Source: Hemileia vastatrix
Lineage: Eukaryota > Basidiomycota > Pucciniomycetes > Pucciniales > Zaghouaniaceae
DNA: 64,000 bases
Reading direction: 5' to 3'
NCBI GenBank assembly: GCA_030280995.1
Contig: JASXTE010000010.1
Coordinates: 20,043,823-20,107,822 of the forward strand
Shown: positions 1 to 11,453 of the stretch, in pieces
How the letters are laid out: the number at the start of each line of letters is the position of its first letter
How positions within the stretch are numbered: the stretch's first letter is position 1
Made by a program: the position numbers and the translations under genes
Notes under the pieces: generated by a model
Told to the model about the DNA's origin: nothing
Seen by the model: the letters and a program-made list of their open reading frames with translations, nothing else
Database searches by the model: none

Positions 1-1106
1 GTTTCAATTCAGGAATGGGCTCTAATAAAAAATAATAAATGCCCTAATCAGTCACCCTTGCCCAACCTCCCTCCAAGCACTCATGGAACTGGCCATCCAA
101 GTGGACAATGAGTTTATGCATCAACAAACAGATTGTTGGAGTGGCACTCATCCTTGGTGCTGTAAAAAAAAGAAGAATTCTATCATACAAAGCTATAGGC
201 ACAATTCCAAGATGGGTTGGTTCTCCTTTCTATATCTAATTCTAAAAACAAGTGCCTTCCACTCTACTACTTAAAGGAAGTGGAATCACAAATTTTTAGT
301 TGTGGTTATCTATATTTTTCTAATGGAGGAAAAAGTAGAATAGAATTGTAGAGATCTTTTTTAAAAGAAAAGGGGAAATATATTTTAAAATAAGAAATCA
401 AACTGTTGGCTAGATCTATTCTCAGTAAGCGCTAGCATTCTCAGTCACTCCCTCTTGAAGCACTCTATCTAATACTATCCCTACTGCAGTAACAAAATAA
501 CTCTACAGTGCTACTTCTGGTATGCACACCCAATATGTACAAAAAAAATATATCTGTTTCACCTTTTTATTTAAAAGATAATATCTACTTTTATTGACTT
601 TCTAACTTTTTCTATTCTATATTTTTCTACTCTACCTACACTATTTACAAGTGAGTGGTTATATACATTTATATGATCAGTGCCCCTTTCCTATGTTTCC
701 TTGCCCTTTGGGTTTTCCTACACAAGTTAAGCATTAATGCAAGCATATCAAACGGTATCTAAGTATCTCATTAGTCTATGTACAATTATTTTGTAAGTCT
801 TGGTTCTTATAGTGCCTGAAACTCCATTCTTCTGTACATACCCTACTCTTCCTGAGATTTCTAACTTAAATAATAGATACTGTACTGCCTTCATACATAT
901 TCTATAACTCATGCTTTCTACATGAGTCCCTGATAATAATGAAACAATCCGCACTAAGCGATTAAATTTCCTATTCCATATCTTATCTTCTATCCTTTTT
1001 TGAGCGCTACCTTCTCTCTTTGACATGTTTTTCATCTTGCTGGGTGAACACCACTTTTCCTAAAAAACATTATCCTTATCTTTGGCATGATTTTTCATGT
1101 CATTAA
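1..1106. other. Left flank, no confident gene
   Basis: AT-rich sequence outside the putative giant transposon. The only sizeable open frame is 95 codons on the minus strand (748-1035). It is basic (start MSKREGSAQKR) and resembles no family I recognise. It could be an exon fragment, but I see no convincing neighbouring exons. Nothing else is identifiable. Confidence 0.4.
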
Positions 1107-1144
1107 CCACAGAAAATTTGGGGGGGTATTGCTAGCAATACCCC
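1107..1144 (+). repeat. Left terminal inverted repeat of giant element
   Basis: CCACAGAAAA, a short AT stretch, a seven-G run and a 22-bp perfect palindrome (1123-1144) with centre TTGCTAGCAA. The palindrome is its own reverse complement. Orientation is therefore given by the G-run and CCACAG, which match the reverse complement of 27735-27774. Confidence 0.65.
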
Positions 1145-2144
1145 TCATTTAAAAATGTTGGGAAGTGGTTGGAAAGCTGTTGGAAGGCTGTTGGGAGTTC
1201 ATTGTGAAACCAGATTTAAATTAATTGGACAAAGATTTGGTAATCAGTTAGACCTAGGTTCAAACAAACTTAATCACAGGTTTCTTGGAGCTTGGTGATT
1301 ACTTTAATTTTGAGCTGAGCACAGATTGAGCAAAGCTTGAACATATCACTTAACATATCATAATATTCACTTTCCCATCTTGTGGAAAGCAAAATTTGAT
1401 ATTCGTTCTAAGAATATCTACATATATTTTCTTGCCAAGTTGGTAACAGAAGGTTAAACTGTAGTATCTCAACTATTACACTAGACTACATAGATATTTG
1501 ATAAAACATACAATTCAAATCAATTTTAATATTATTGAGATCACCATAAGTGTCTTTCCAAAGACTTACAAAAAGTATGTTAGTATCAAGACATCGTTCT
1601 AGGTAGTAGTTTCAATTTGGATTTTGAACTGACATCTAAAGCATTTTACTATTAGACAGAAACATAAATAAGTGTAATAAGAGTGAAATTATTCTATTTT
1701 GTGATTATAATGTAACAATAAAGCACATTTTTATTGAGAAAATTTTTCTTCCTCCACAAACCAAAATTTACTCTATAGGCTCAAGATTTATTTTTAAGCC
1801 ATATTATTCATTTCAGTTATCATTGATTTACTTCCAATATTTATTAAAAAGATAATAATAAAACATGTGAAAGAATTATGAGCTTAGCATAGCATATGCT
1901 AAAAAGTTATTTTGTCGTTTTATTCAAAACTGATTCTTCATTTTTTGCTTCAATTCATCTTTTAACAACCACTATCTTCAGATACTATTCTTACTTAATA
2001 TGTCAAGTCTCAGATGTGTTGGACAGTTCTCAATAACAATCGATCAAATTTATATGAATGTAATTTCAAGATTTTAAAACTCACCGACCCCCACGATTTT
2101 ACAGAGAGGCCATTCGAATGTTCATATTTTTGGACTATTTGAAT

Positions 2145-4428
2145 AAAGAAAACCAACCCTTGTCGGTAATCTTTCTCAAGTGCAGATTCAGCACATTGGA
2201 CCACTATTGGGTGACATTGGCTCTGGATCTCACCATTTAAACCAAAGAAGTGCCTTGAATCCTATGAAGCCTTTCTATTTTCATGCTTACTTGGTTCCAG
2301 TTTTTGGTAATCAGTATCAACTTTGGGGATGCCTCTTTTCTTCAAGTACACTAATCAGTCTTGCTAAAGAAGCATTTTCTTCTGCACAAATCGATTTATG
2401 TCCAATCCTGAACTACGACTCCACTATCTTTTTTAATATCCCGCATGTAATTTTTGAAGGCTCTTTCCAAATATCTCAGAGTACTCAAGATTGGAAAGCT
2501 GATCAACTTATCCGAGGAATCAAAACAGTTCTCAAAACACATCAACTTCAAGCAATAAATTTTATGATTGACAATGAACGAATGTTAAAGGAAAATTTGG
2601 ATATCATGTGGAGGCACCAGGACAACCATTGGCTTAGAACTGGATTCGATGACTATAAAGATCAGTTTCCTAACAATCAATTAACGCCTGAAGGAAACGG
2701 GTCAATACTTGCTGATGATATGGGTTTGGGAAAGACACTTTCAACTCTTTCTCTTATAAGTGCAACTCAAGGTGAAGCAAGACAATTCCAGGTATCAGAA
2801 AATCAAGAAGGTATTAATCGGAGTTCAGCCACACTGATTATATGCCCCCTGGCAACACTATCGAATTGGATCAATGAAATAAGTGTGAGCTTTGAAGATA
2901 ATGCCCTTCCTTTCAAGGTTCTTTATGGGAAGGATTGTCAAAATACTAATGTCAATGAGCTATAGGACACCGCTAATGTTTTAACGACCTATGAAATAGC
3001 TAGCCCAACGATGTCAAAAAATCAAAGCCAAAAAAAGATACCGGTGACTCAAATTCTCTTTTGGTATAGAGTTGTTTTAGATGAAGCTCAGTTAGTGCCC
3101 ATTTCTATATCTAAAACTTAAAACTTAATTTTTATAATCAATTTTTATAAATATTCTTTTAGTTACATTAAAAATCCTTACTCGCAGAGGGCTCAAACAA
3201 TATTTGACTTGGAATCCCAACACCGACTATGCTTGACTGGAACTCCACTTCAGAACAGGCCCACTGACCTTCAAAGTCTCATATTTTTTCTTAGAATCGA
3301 AAAGTGGCAAGAAGACTGTTTATGGAAGAATTTCCTTTTTCCAGGTTTGCAAAAAGGAAAGGCTAATTCTATTAAATCAATCAATCACTTAATGAAAGTC
3401 ATAAGCCTACGTAGAACAAAGGATGCAATTTTGTCTCTTCCAAAAAAGATTCAAAGGGGGATATCGGTTCAATTAGCAGATCCATGGAGGTCTAAACTTG
3501 ATGTGCTTCAAGAAGGATTCACTGAGCGATATGGGCCCTCCAGAAGCACTGACTTCCCTTGGGACTCATCTGAGTTTCTAAGAGAGCTGATGATTTTAAG
3601 AAAATTCTGCAACCATCCAATCTACGAAAATCTGGATGAAACTCCAACTTTTGATTTCACCTGGCAGCATTCCGCAAAGATTTGTCATCTTATAGGCCAC
3701 TTAAAAAACTTTTTGTCTGGTGAAAGGGATATAAATTTTCCAAAAGCTGTTATATTCTCCAACTTTGCAGACTTTTTGCAGATGTAAGTGATTCTATAAT
3801 GAATTGTTTTACAAAATTGTGTTGTATTATTAAAAACAATTTTCTAATATTTCAAAATAGAATAAAAATGGCTTTAGATGACCACAATATTAGGTATACC
3901 CAGCTTACGGGTGAACTCAGCCGGACAAAGCGAGACAAAAATATGCATGAATTCCATTTTAATAAAAATTGCCAAGTTTTGGTTGGAACGATTCAGGCTG
4001 CAGGAGTGGGTATAGATCTCAGGTGTGCTCAAAATGTATATATAATGGTGAGCTCAATGTCTTTTATTTCATATTAAGAACAAAAATATTAAATTTTTTA
4101 TATGTTCAATGTTGAAATAGGAGCCAAATTGGAATCCAGCAGTTGAGCAACAGGCTGTTGATCGGCTGTATAGAATGGGGCAGCAAAATGAAGTAAATGT
4201 TTTGAATTATTTTGTACAAGGAAGTATAGAATTCAGCATGTATAAGATTCAAAGGAAAAAAATGGAGCTAACAATGTAAGCCAAATTTCATTTCTATAAA
4301 TTTTAATGATAATAGTAATCATTAAAATTATGTTTTTGTTTTCAAGGCTAAGTGTCCCAAACAGTGGAAATGAGGAGTATGAGTGTGCAAACCTATTATT
4401 AAGGGAGTTTGTCAATCACTCACATTAG
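2145..4428 (+). pseudogene. SNF2-family helicase-like ATPase (Rad5/Rad16/HLTF type), in-frame stop
   Basis: ATP-driven DNA translocase of the SNF2 superfamily, nuclear and chromatin-acting by family. Exon 1 (5' end unresolved, open from about 2145) contains the Walker A motif DDMGLGKT (about 2714). Splicing 3091-3162 joins DEA to H and creates a DEAH box (DEAHYIKN). Exon 3163-3783 has LTGTPLQN. Further introns are 3784-3860, 4048-4120 and 4276-4346. Exon 3861-4047 has the TGELS and GVGIDL motifs. Exon 4121-4275 has the arginine-finger region EPNWNPAVEQQAVDRLYRMGQ. An in-frame TAG at 2963-2965 splits the protein before VLTTYE; the frame continues, so this fits a single CAG-to-TAG change or readthrough. 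No RING finger is visible. The last exon overlaps the convergent gene's 3' end by 17 bp. Confidence 0.85.
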
Positions 4429-5532
4429 AGGAAGAAAGAATTTCAAGGAGAGCAGGTAAATTTATGGGATTTTGAGGATTTAAAAGTCTGAGTTGTTGAG
4501 GATTTAGAGATGCAAGATATAAGGGAGAATAACAGTCATTCGGCAAACCCCGGGGGACATGAGAAGGATTAAGGTTAGGGGATAATGTTGAAACCAAACT
4601 GATTCTTTTGTACAAGGCCAAGTCCTTTAGCACACTGCCAGAGTAGGTTGAATTATCTCGAATATCAAAGTGTTGTTGGTCAAGATATTGTGCAACTTTA
4701 GAAAAATCTTCAGACCTCCATTGCATTAAGATACGTCTTAACGATCCATCATTATCAATTTTGGTGTCTGAACAACACTTGATGTTTGTGAAAAGGTTGT
4801 GATAAGTTTCACAATGTGGAAGTTGTTTAAGAAGTTTAGTTCGGTTAACTGAATTTTAAGAATCTTTGTTATTTGAAATAAAGGTCATAAATAAAAACGG
4901 TTGAAAAAAAAGGGATTTTCATACTTTTTTTTTATTCTATATTTATGCTTTCTCACTTTGATTATTTCTTGAGAGCTATGAGAATCCTTCCCAAGTCTTA
5001 ATCTATCAGTATGACCTAAAAACCAACGGTGAAGAACTCCTATTTGATTTGAGAAGCTAATTTGAGTTGAGTCAATTGGATATGCAATCAAATTATTGGT
5101 TTTTAAGGCATTGTCCCAGTGTTTAATGAGAATATTTGCCAAGACCTGGTTCCATTTGTCAAACCAATCTAGGTTCCAAGCGAAAGTTGATCCTGGGAAA
5201 CCACACATGCGAAGGTGCTCAATAAAAAATTCACGGAAAATTGGTGGAAACTTTTCCGAAACCGCTGAATTTGATTCTGGATGAGGTAGTTCAAAGGCAA
5301 TGTTGCAAGAATTCATGTCTAATAATGAAAATCTGTCTAATTGCTCTTCAGTAGGGTTTTGTTTCCATCCATTTGATTCTGGTGACATATCCAAAAGTGA
5401 ACGACAAAAATTGTGTATAGATCTACAAAAGTGAGAATTGAATGGAGGCAAAGTCTCATTAAAAATTCTATTAAGTGTTCTTGTGTTTGTGGGCAGGTTT
5501 CCATGAGGAAAGTAAGAGCTACTAGGGTTCAT
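4412..5532 (-). CDS. Probable Tnp2-companion accessory protein
   Basis: Two-exon minus-strand gene. Exon 1 starts MNPSSSYFPHG at 5532 and runs to about 4950. Exon 2 runs from about 4857 to the stop at 4412-4414. The 3' exon has a block with QWRSEDFSKVAQYLDQQ and later VPRGLPNDCYSPLYLASL. From memory this WR-L-LD then GLP-Y-WL pattern occurs in small ORFs next to fungal Tnp2/Plavaka transposases; I could not search to confirm. Exon 1 and exon 2 are out of phase by one base at an A-homopolymer by the donor, which may be a frameshift, an indel error or another splice choice. Transcription diverges from the transposase about 1.1 kb away and converges on the SNF2 gene. Role unknown, possibly a transposase co-factor. 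Confidence 0.6.
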
Positions 5533-6606
5533 AAATAATTAGATTAAGAAAGTGTTCAATTAAATTAAACAAAGAGGAAGGATAAATTGTTGAGCTCCAA
5601 AACTTTATGATCAAAGTTGATTTAAGGAGAAATATCACAAAAATTAAGAATAAGAAATATTTCGACTTTATGGAATTATAATATGCATAAATTATATTTT
5701 TATATGCAACTTGAACTCAAAAGGAATGGTATAAAATAAAGAGAATGATTATGTGATAAAAGCAGACTCATTTAAGAAACGGATTATTTTTTCTTTTCAA
5801 AAAATTCTTCCACAAAAATAATTTGTTAAATGTGAGGCTATGTTCATTTTTTGATTACCAAAAAATTATTTTTGGTCCAATATGATAGTAATACATATTC
5901 TATTGAGTAATTTTTTTCAACCTGAATAAATAGACTAGAGTATCACTTCATCACATTTATGTATGAAAAGTTATACAAGGTTTCAGCTTTTATGTAATTC
6001 TTTAAGGTTTACACTTTTGTAGCATCTATTATTTGAGTATTTTTGATTTTTTCTTTATAGAAAATTCTACCTAGTACAGACCAATTTTCAAATTGAAAGA
6101 AATATGTTTGTGATTGTTTTTTACAAAATATTAAACTTATTTTTGGGTTTAACTTTGATTTTTGGGGTAATTTTTTAAAAATTATGTTAAAAATATGGAT
6201 TACTTTTCTTATAGTCCATAACTAAGAATTTTTATCAAAATCAAATAATTATAGGGTAGTTAGATATAACTCAGAAGTTATTTGATAGAAAAATAATTAA
6301 GATGCTTGTGCGTACAACAGAATTTTTTCTATGATAGAAAATATTCTGATAAACATGCATGCATTGTTTTACAAATGCAGAGAGTATACAGAATACAAAT
6401 AAAGTAGACTGCATAACTTTAAATTAATATATAATTTATCTGATTAAAAATTAAACATTTAAACTTAAATAATTTCAACACATATTCCATCATATTCTTT
6501 TGATAAAAAAATGTAGCTTATATTAGCTAGTGCCTTTCAAAAAAAGGAATACCTTCAATCGGTAACTTCGAATAGCTAACTTATTCCTACAATTATCACA
6601 ATTACA
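5533..6606. other. AT-rich intergenic gap between divergent genes
   Basis: No ORF of note. It separates the divergent companion ORF and transposase and presumably contains both promoters. I see no clear TATA box or repeat. Confidence 0.5.
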
Positions 6607-9600
6607 ATGCCTCCATTTTTTCATGTATGTCAATGTCAAGATCTTGGATGTGTCAATAGAAAGTATCAAACTTCTTCTGGGTCCTTTGAAGTTGGTATGG
6701 CTTTCAAAAGCTCTAATTCTTATGCAAAACATCAAGAGGAAAGAAATAGGAAGGCCCAGATGGTTATTTCTTCCAACAATCCACTTAACATTGGAAGTTC
6801 CCGCTCCGCAGAAACAGTAAGCTGTATATCTATAGTTCAATGTTAGAATTAAAGTCTTTATGATGTTTCAATGATTTATTACATAGGGGCAGTTGCTATT
6901 GGGGGCAGAAGTATCTTCAACAGTCTCTAGAAACTCAAATCTTGGGGAACGGTATAGCCAAATAATTATGTGGCAGGCAGCAAAGCTTTCTCTGATTCAT
7001 CATTTGAGCAAAGAAGGTTGTACTCAATTTTTGGATGAAGAAATTAAGAAGCTCAAAATTCTAGGTGATAGTGGAATACTGGATTCTGATAGCATTGTCC
7101 GCCTGGTCCCACGCTCGATAGATACAGTTTTTAGTCGATTAAAGCTCAATCAATCATTTTTCACTAAAACATGCTGTCCTAAATGCTTTGCTCTTTATGA
7201 GTATAACTCTGAATCTCAACCATCTATACTATGTTGCAATCAACCGTTTCTTTCATCATCAAAGCGCTATTTAAAAATGTTTGGAGCAGGAAAAATTGCA
7301 GTTAAATGTGATGAAAGGCTGTATTTGATGGAGGAACATCAAGAACATGCAAAATACTTATCTCTTAAAACATTTCATCACCATTCTTTTATCGACTGGC
7401 TTAAGGAAAAGATCAAACTGTTCAAATTTGAGCTTCTGATTGAGAAGAAAACCCCTGTGGCAGAACGTGTAGAGTGTGATTTGATGAAGGATGTTTGTGA
7501 TGGTTCAATTTGGAAAAACTTTCCCATAACCACTCCAGCTCTGGATAGCAATTATGATGAATATACAATAACTTCAGGCAACTTAATGTTTACTTTATAT
7601 GTCGACTGGTTTAGGCCTGGTGGCAATAGGATTGGAGGTCATCAGAAGTCTGTAGGCAATATTATGATGGTGTGTATGAACCTACCTCAAGAAGATAGAT
7701 ACAAAATGGAAAATCTTTTTTTGTATTCTATTATACCCGGACCAACAGAACCCACAAGTGAACAGCTTAATCACCTTCTAAAACCACTGGTTAATGATCT
7801 ACAAACTCTATGGGATGGTATATTGATTGAAAAGACACATCTTTATCCACGAGGCCGGAAATTAAGAGTTGCATTGTTCTCTTTGAAAGGTGACATTCCT
7901 GCAATACGAAAATTGGCTGGCTTTTCAAGTTGTAAGAACGAATAGTTGTTTCCTTATTTTCTACTTTTTATTTTAATTCTATTTTTATTCTATTTCCATA
8001 CTTATTTAGATAGATGTTACTTTCACATGTGTAGAGGCATGCTCACGTATTTTGTGGCGTTCTTCTAGTCTGCTATTCAATCATGACCTAGTTTGTTGAG
8101 CGAGATACTGACTTATATACTGGGTTCTATTTTTCCTTTTTCCCGTCTTTTCTATCTCGCTCAAATAATATCTATTTTTGATTATTAGGTCAGATTCAAG
8201 TGCTCTTTAATTTTTATTTTATTATTACAATTATTGATCTTTACAACTAATGTATATAGGTAACAGCAGCAAAGACCATCCTAAGGGCAGATCACTTTTA
8301 TTAACGACTGCCTTATTTTCACTTATAAAAGGTAGATTTTGTATTTAGCTGTTATCTATAGGTCTTTTCTATCTCGCTCAAATAATATCTATTTTTGATT
8401 ATTAGGTAACAGCAGCAAAGACCATCCTAAGGGCAGATCACTTTTATTAACGACTGCCTTATTTTCACTTATAAAAGGTAACAGCAGCAAAGACCATCCT
8501 AAGGGCAGATCACTTTTATTAACGACTGCCTTATTTTCACTTATAAAAGGAATTCGGGTCTTTTCACAAGTCACTCTGCAAAAATGTTCTGCTCTTTCTG
8601 TAATATCTCTAAAGATGAAATTAGTGAAAAGAATGTGGGAAATTTTTCATTACAGAATCATGAGGATCATATGTGCTGGGAAACAAAGTGGAAATATTCT
8701 AAGTCACATTGGGAGCGTGTATCAATTGTTCAAAATCATGGGGTACGATGGAGTGAGCTGAATAACCTTGAATATTGGCGTCCAACTGAATATTGCTCAA
8801 TTGATGTTATGCATTCACATATGCTTGGCAACCTAAAAGATCACAGTCTAAGCTATTTTCAAATCCAAAATGCAGCAAAAGATCTAGAAAGAAAGCTGGA
8901 AAAGGATAAAAATTGGCATGTAAGAGAAGAAGATGATGATTTCTTTTCTGATACTTCACTGCACAAACATTCGAAAAAACGTAGAAGTAGCTTAAGCACC
9001 ACGAATAATGATGATGATGATACAGGACACACGAGACAGCACAAGCGGCAAAGACGTACGAGTTCAAGACAGTCATCAAGTCATCATGGACTAGATAATG
9101 AAGGATTGGGAACAAATCGATCAAGAAGCCAGAGTAGGTCATCCAGCTCCAAATTTATTCCTCCATATAGCGATGTGGCCTCAATACAGTCTCACAGCAG
9201 TGACAGTAGGAATTCATTGTATAACTTAAGGCAAAGAAGCATTAGCATATCACAGAGTGAAGGATCTCACTCATCAAATGAGACAGCTAGAGATGAAGAA
9301 AATAAAAGGAAAGGTAAGGAGAATGAAAATGAAGGTAGTAGTAATCCACGAATCACAGCAGCAGAGCTACAGGTTGTATGGAAGATTATTGATCAAGTAA
9401 GAAGACCTTCCTGGCTAACACGAGTTCCAAAATCAGTAGGATCTAAAAAGGCAGGATCCCTCAAGGCAGCAGAATGGCACATGCTGTATACTCTCTACTT
9501 CCCTTTGTCACTTATACCCCTTTGGTTTGAAAAATTTAAAGAATCTGAATCTTCAGCTTCCTCAGCTGATAAACCAAGAGAATATTATCTTCTCAAGTCA

Positions 9601-11238
9601 CTTGTAACATTATGCTCGATCACCAATTTTTTGACATTAAAAAATATACAGACTAATGAGCTTAAAGATCTAGATCAATTTCTGTTAGAGTATCGTGAGT
9701 GCCTTGAAGAGGGTTGGAAGAATATTAATGCAAAGCTAAATCTGCATATCAATCAACATTATACTGAAATGATAAAGCGTCTTGGTCCACCATCAGGTAC
9801 AGCTACTTGGTCTGGAGAGCGGGTGAATCATATATTATCTGAAATTCCAAACAATCACCATCCATGTATGTAATGTTTGTAAGCAATGATTTAAAAACTC
9901 AGCTGTGCTAATTTATTAATATTTACCACAGGAGAGATACCGCTAATAATGCTCAAACATTGGTATCGGAAGTCTAGGGTATTAGATCTTGGTGAAGCTG
10001 AAGATAATGATCAATGTGAGACTAAAAAAATCCATATTGATCTCGATAAACAAAACAAATGGATCCATCTAAGTATGGCATTATTTACTAAATGGGTAAG
10101 GGCACGAATGGGAAAAGAAAATTCAAGACGGGCTTTGACACCATCGGAGAAAAGTGGGGATTGGGTAGTTGAAAATGTAGCAAGCATATTGATACATGGA
10201 AAGAGGTTTACTAGTTACCATTGACACATTGCTAATTCAACAATTGAATTCTACTATGGAAAAGATAGCCAGTTTGGGCAAATTGATGATCTTTTCAGAT
10301 CAAAGGAAGAGATTGATCAAATATATTTAATAGTAAGTCCTTTCAAGGAGCTCTGTCCAGAAGAAACATCAAAGGATCCCTATGAGCTTTTCCCACAAGT
10401 GCATTGTCGGTTAGTAAGAGTAGCCAAAGCAACTCAAATTGTGATTAAGAAAGATGCAATAATTGGACATGCAGCTACTGTCGAGCACAAAAAAGGAATG
10501 TTTGGAATCAAAGAAGAGGTTGTCACTGCCATTGGACTGCAGACAGTAGTGAGTGAAAAAATTAATCAAATTTATTTTCTGTTGACTAACATCTTTGTGT
10601 TAATTTGGGATTGGGGAAATTTGTAGGATTGGTGATATTTGTAAATGGTGAAAGAAATAATTCAATGCTCGATTAAAAAATGCAATGCATCCAACTTACC
10701 TTATCATAAATCAGTGAACAATTACTTTGGTTGCTTTTATTGCGAGAGAACCCATGCTTTCAATGAGTCGTTTTTATCTTAAATGTAAGAATGAAAGAAA
10801 AAAAATCATGATAATGAGAAATATGATAAAATTTTTACTTAATGAATGATCTTCTTGCTCATTAATCTACTATAAATAGTTTGACCTTCCAACTTTAGCT
10901 GATAGCTATATATTATTCACTTTATTTTTCGACAAGAGAACATACACGTTTACAAGACTATATAAATAGTATCTTTTTTTACTTTAGCTTTGATAGGTAT
11001 AAATTTTAACAACTGATTATTTTTATTTTATTTTATTTTATTACAGTTCATTATGGATGATAATTTTGAAGGGATGTCTGTTGCCCCAACCGTTCCAAAA
11101 TACCTCCCCAAGAATTGCTATTCAGCAACATTTTTGCAAGGATTATCTGTGAATGAACGTGAGTCACTTGGGGTTGGAGCTGATATTGATCTGGTAAAGA
11201 TTCGGAAATCAATTAATAGAGCATCAACATCATCATAA
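6607..11238 (+). pseudogene. Tnp2-family (Plavaka/CACTA-like) DDE transposase
   Basis: Cut-and-paste transposase. Exon 1 (6607-6816, MPPFFHVCQCQDLGC) joins in phase to exon 2 (6887-about 7932). Exon 2 has CPKC and CC cysteines, then the family block: CDGSIW (first Asp), YVDWFRPGG (second Asp), KSVGNIMMVCMNLP, RYKMEN, IIPGPTEP. A long intron (about 7933-8570) holds tandem repeats. Exon 3 (to about 9867) starts near HSAKMFCSFC, contains YWRPTEYCSIDVMHSHMLG (Asp-x-Met-His), a Ser/Arg/Asp-rich insert (about 8930-9340) and the final catalytic ERVNHILSEIPNN. Later exons are 9932-10548 and 11047-11238. An in-frame TGA at 10222-10224, and a TGA formed across the 9.87/9.93-kb junction, fit CGA-to-TGA changes. 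The exon 2/3 junction is off by one base. Catalytic residues survive but this copy is probably inactive. Confidence 0.85.
8145..8549 (+). repeat. AG|GT-bounded tandem repeats inside transposase intron
   Basis: Two exact-looking 44-bp copies (8145-8188, 8362-8405; start GTCTTTTCTATC, end ATTATTAG) and three 72-bp copies (8260-8331, 8406-8477, 8478-8549; start GTAACAGCAGC, end ATAAAAG). Every unit and both spacers (8189-8259, 8332-8361) start with GT and end with AG, so the block is a chain of seven intron-like modules placed end to end. Confidence 0.9.
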
Positions 11239-11453
11239 CTTAGGTATGACGGTGATCTTCTGTGTAATATAGCTATCTTATATTGAATTTTATGTATTCT
11301 GTTTTTTTTCAAAGCAGCTTGGTAAATGTTATAAAGTGATATTGAGAGAGAGTAACATTTTATTTAAGAAAAACAAATAATGTATGAGATATAAAAATGT
11401 ATTTTCAACAAATTGATGGTCCATACCTCTTTATGTCACATTTATGTATCCAT
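11239..11453. other. 3' flank of the transposase
   Basis: Short AT-rich stretch after the transposase stop. Nothing identifiable. Confidence 0.4.

Noticed and set aside
748..1035. 95-codon minus-strand ORF as a gene
   Set aside because: No recognisable domain, no clear neighbouring exons, and chance ORFs of this size are possible; noted only in the flank entry.
6607..11238. KDZ (Kyakuja-Dileera-Zisupton) transposase
   Set aside because: The motifs are those of Tnp2 (DWF.P, NLP..RY..EN, IIPGP.EP, D-x-MH, ERV), not the KDZ DGNF/CGH pattern.
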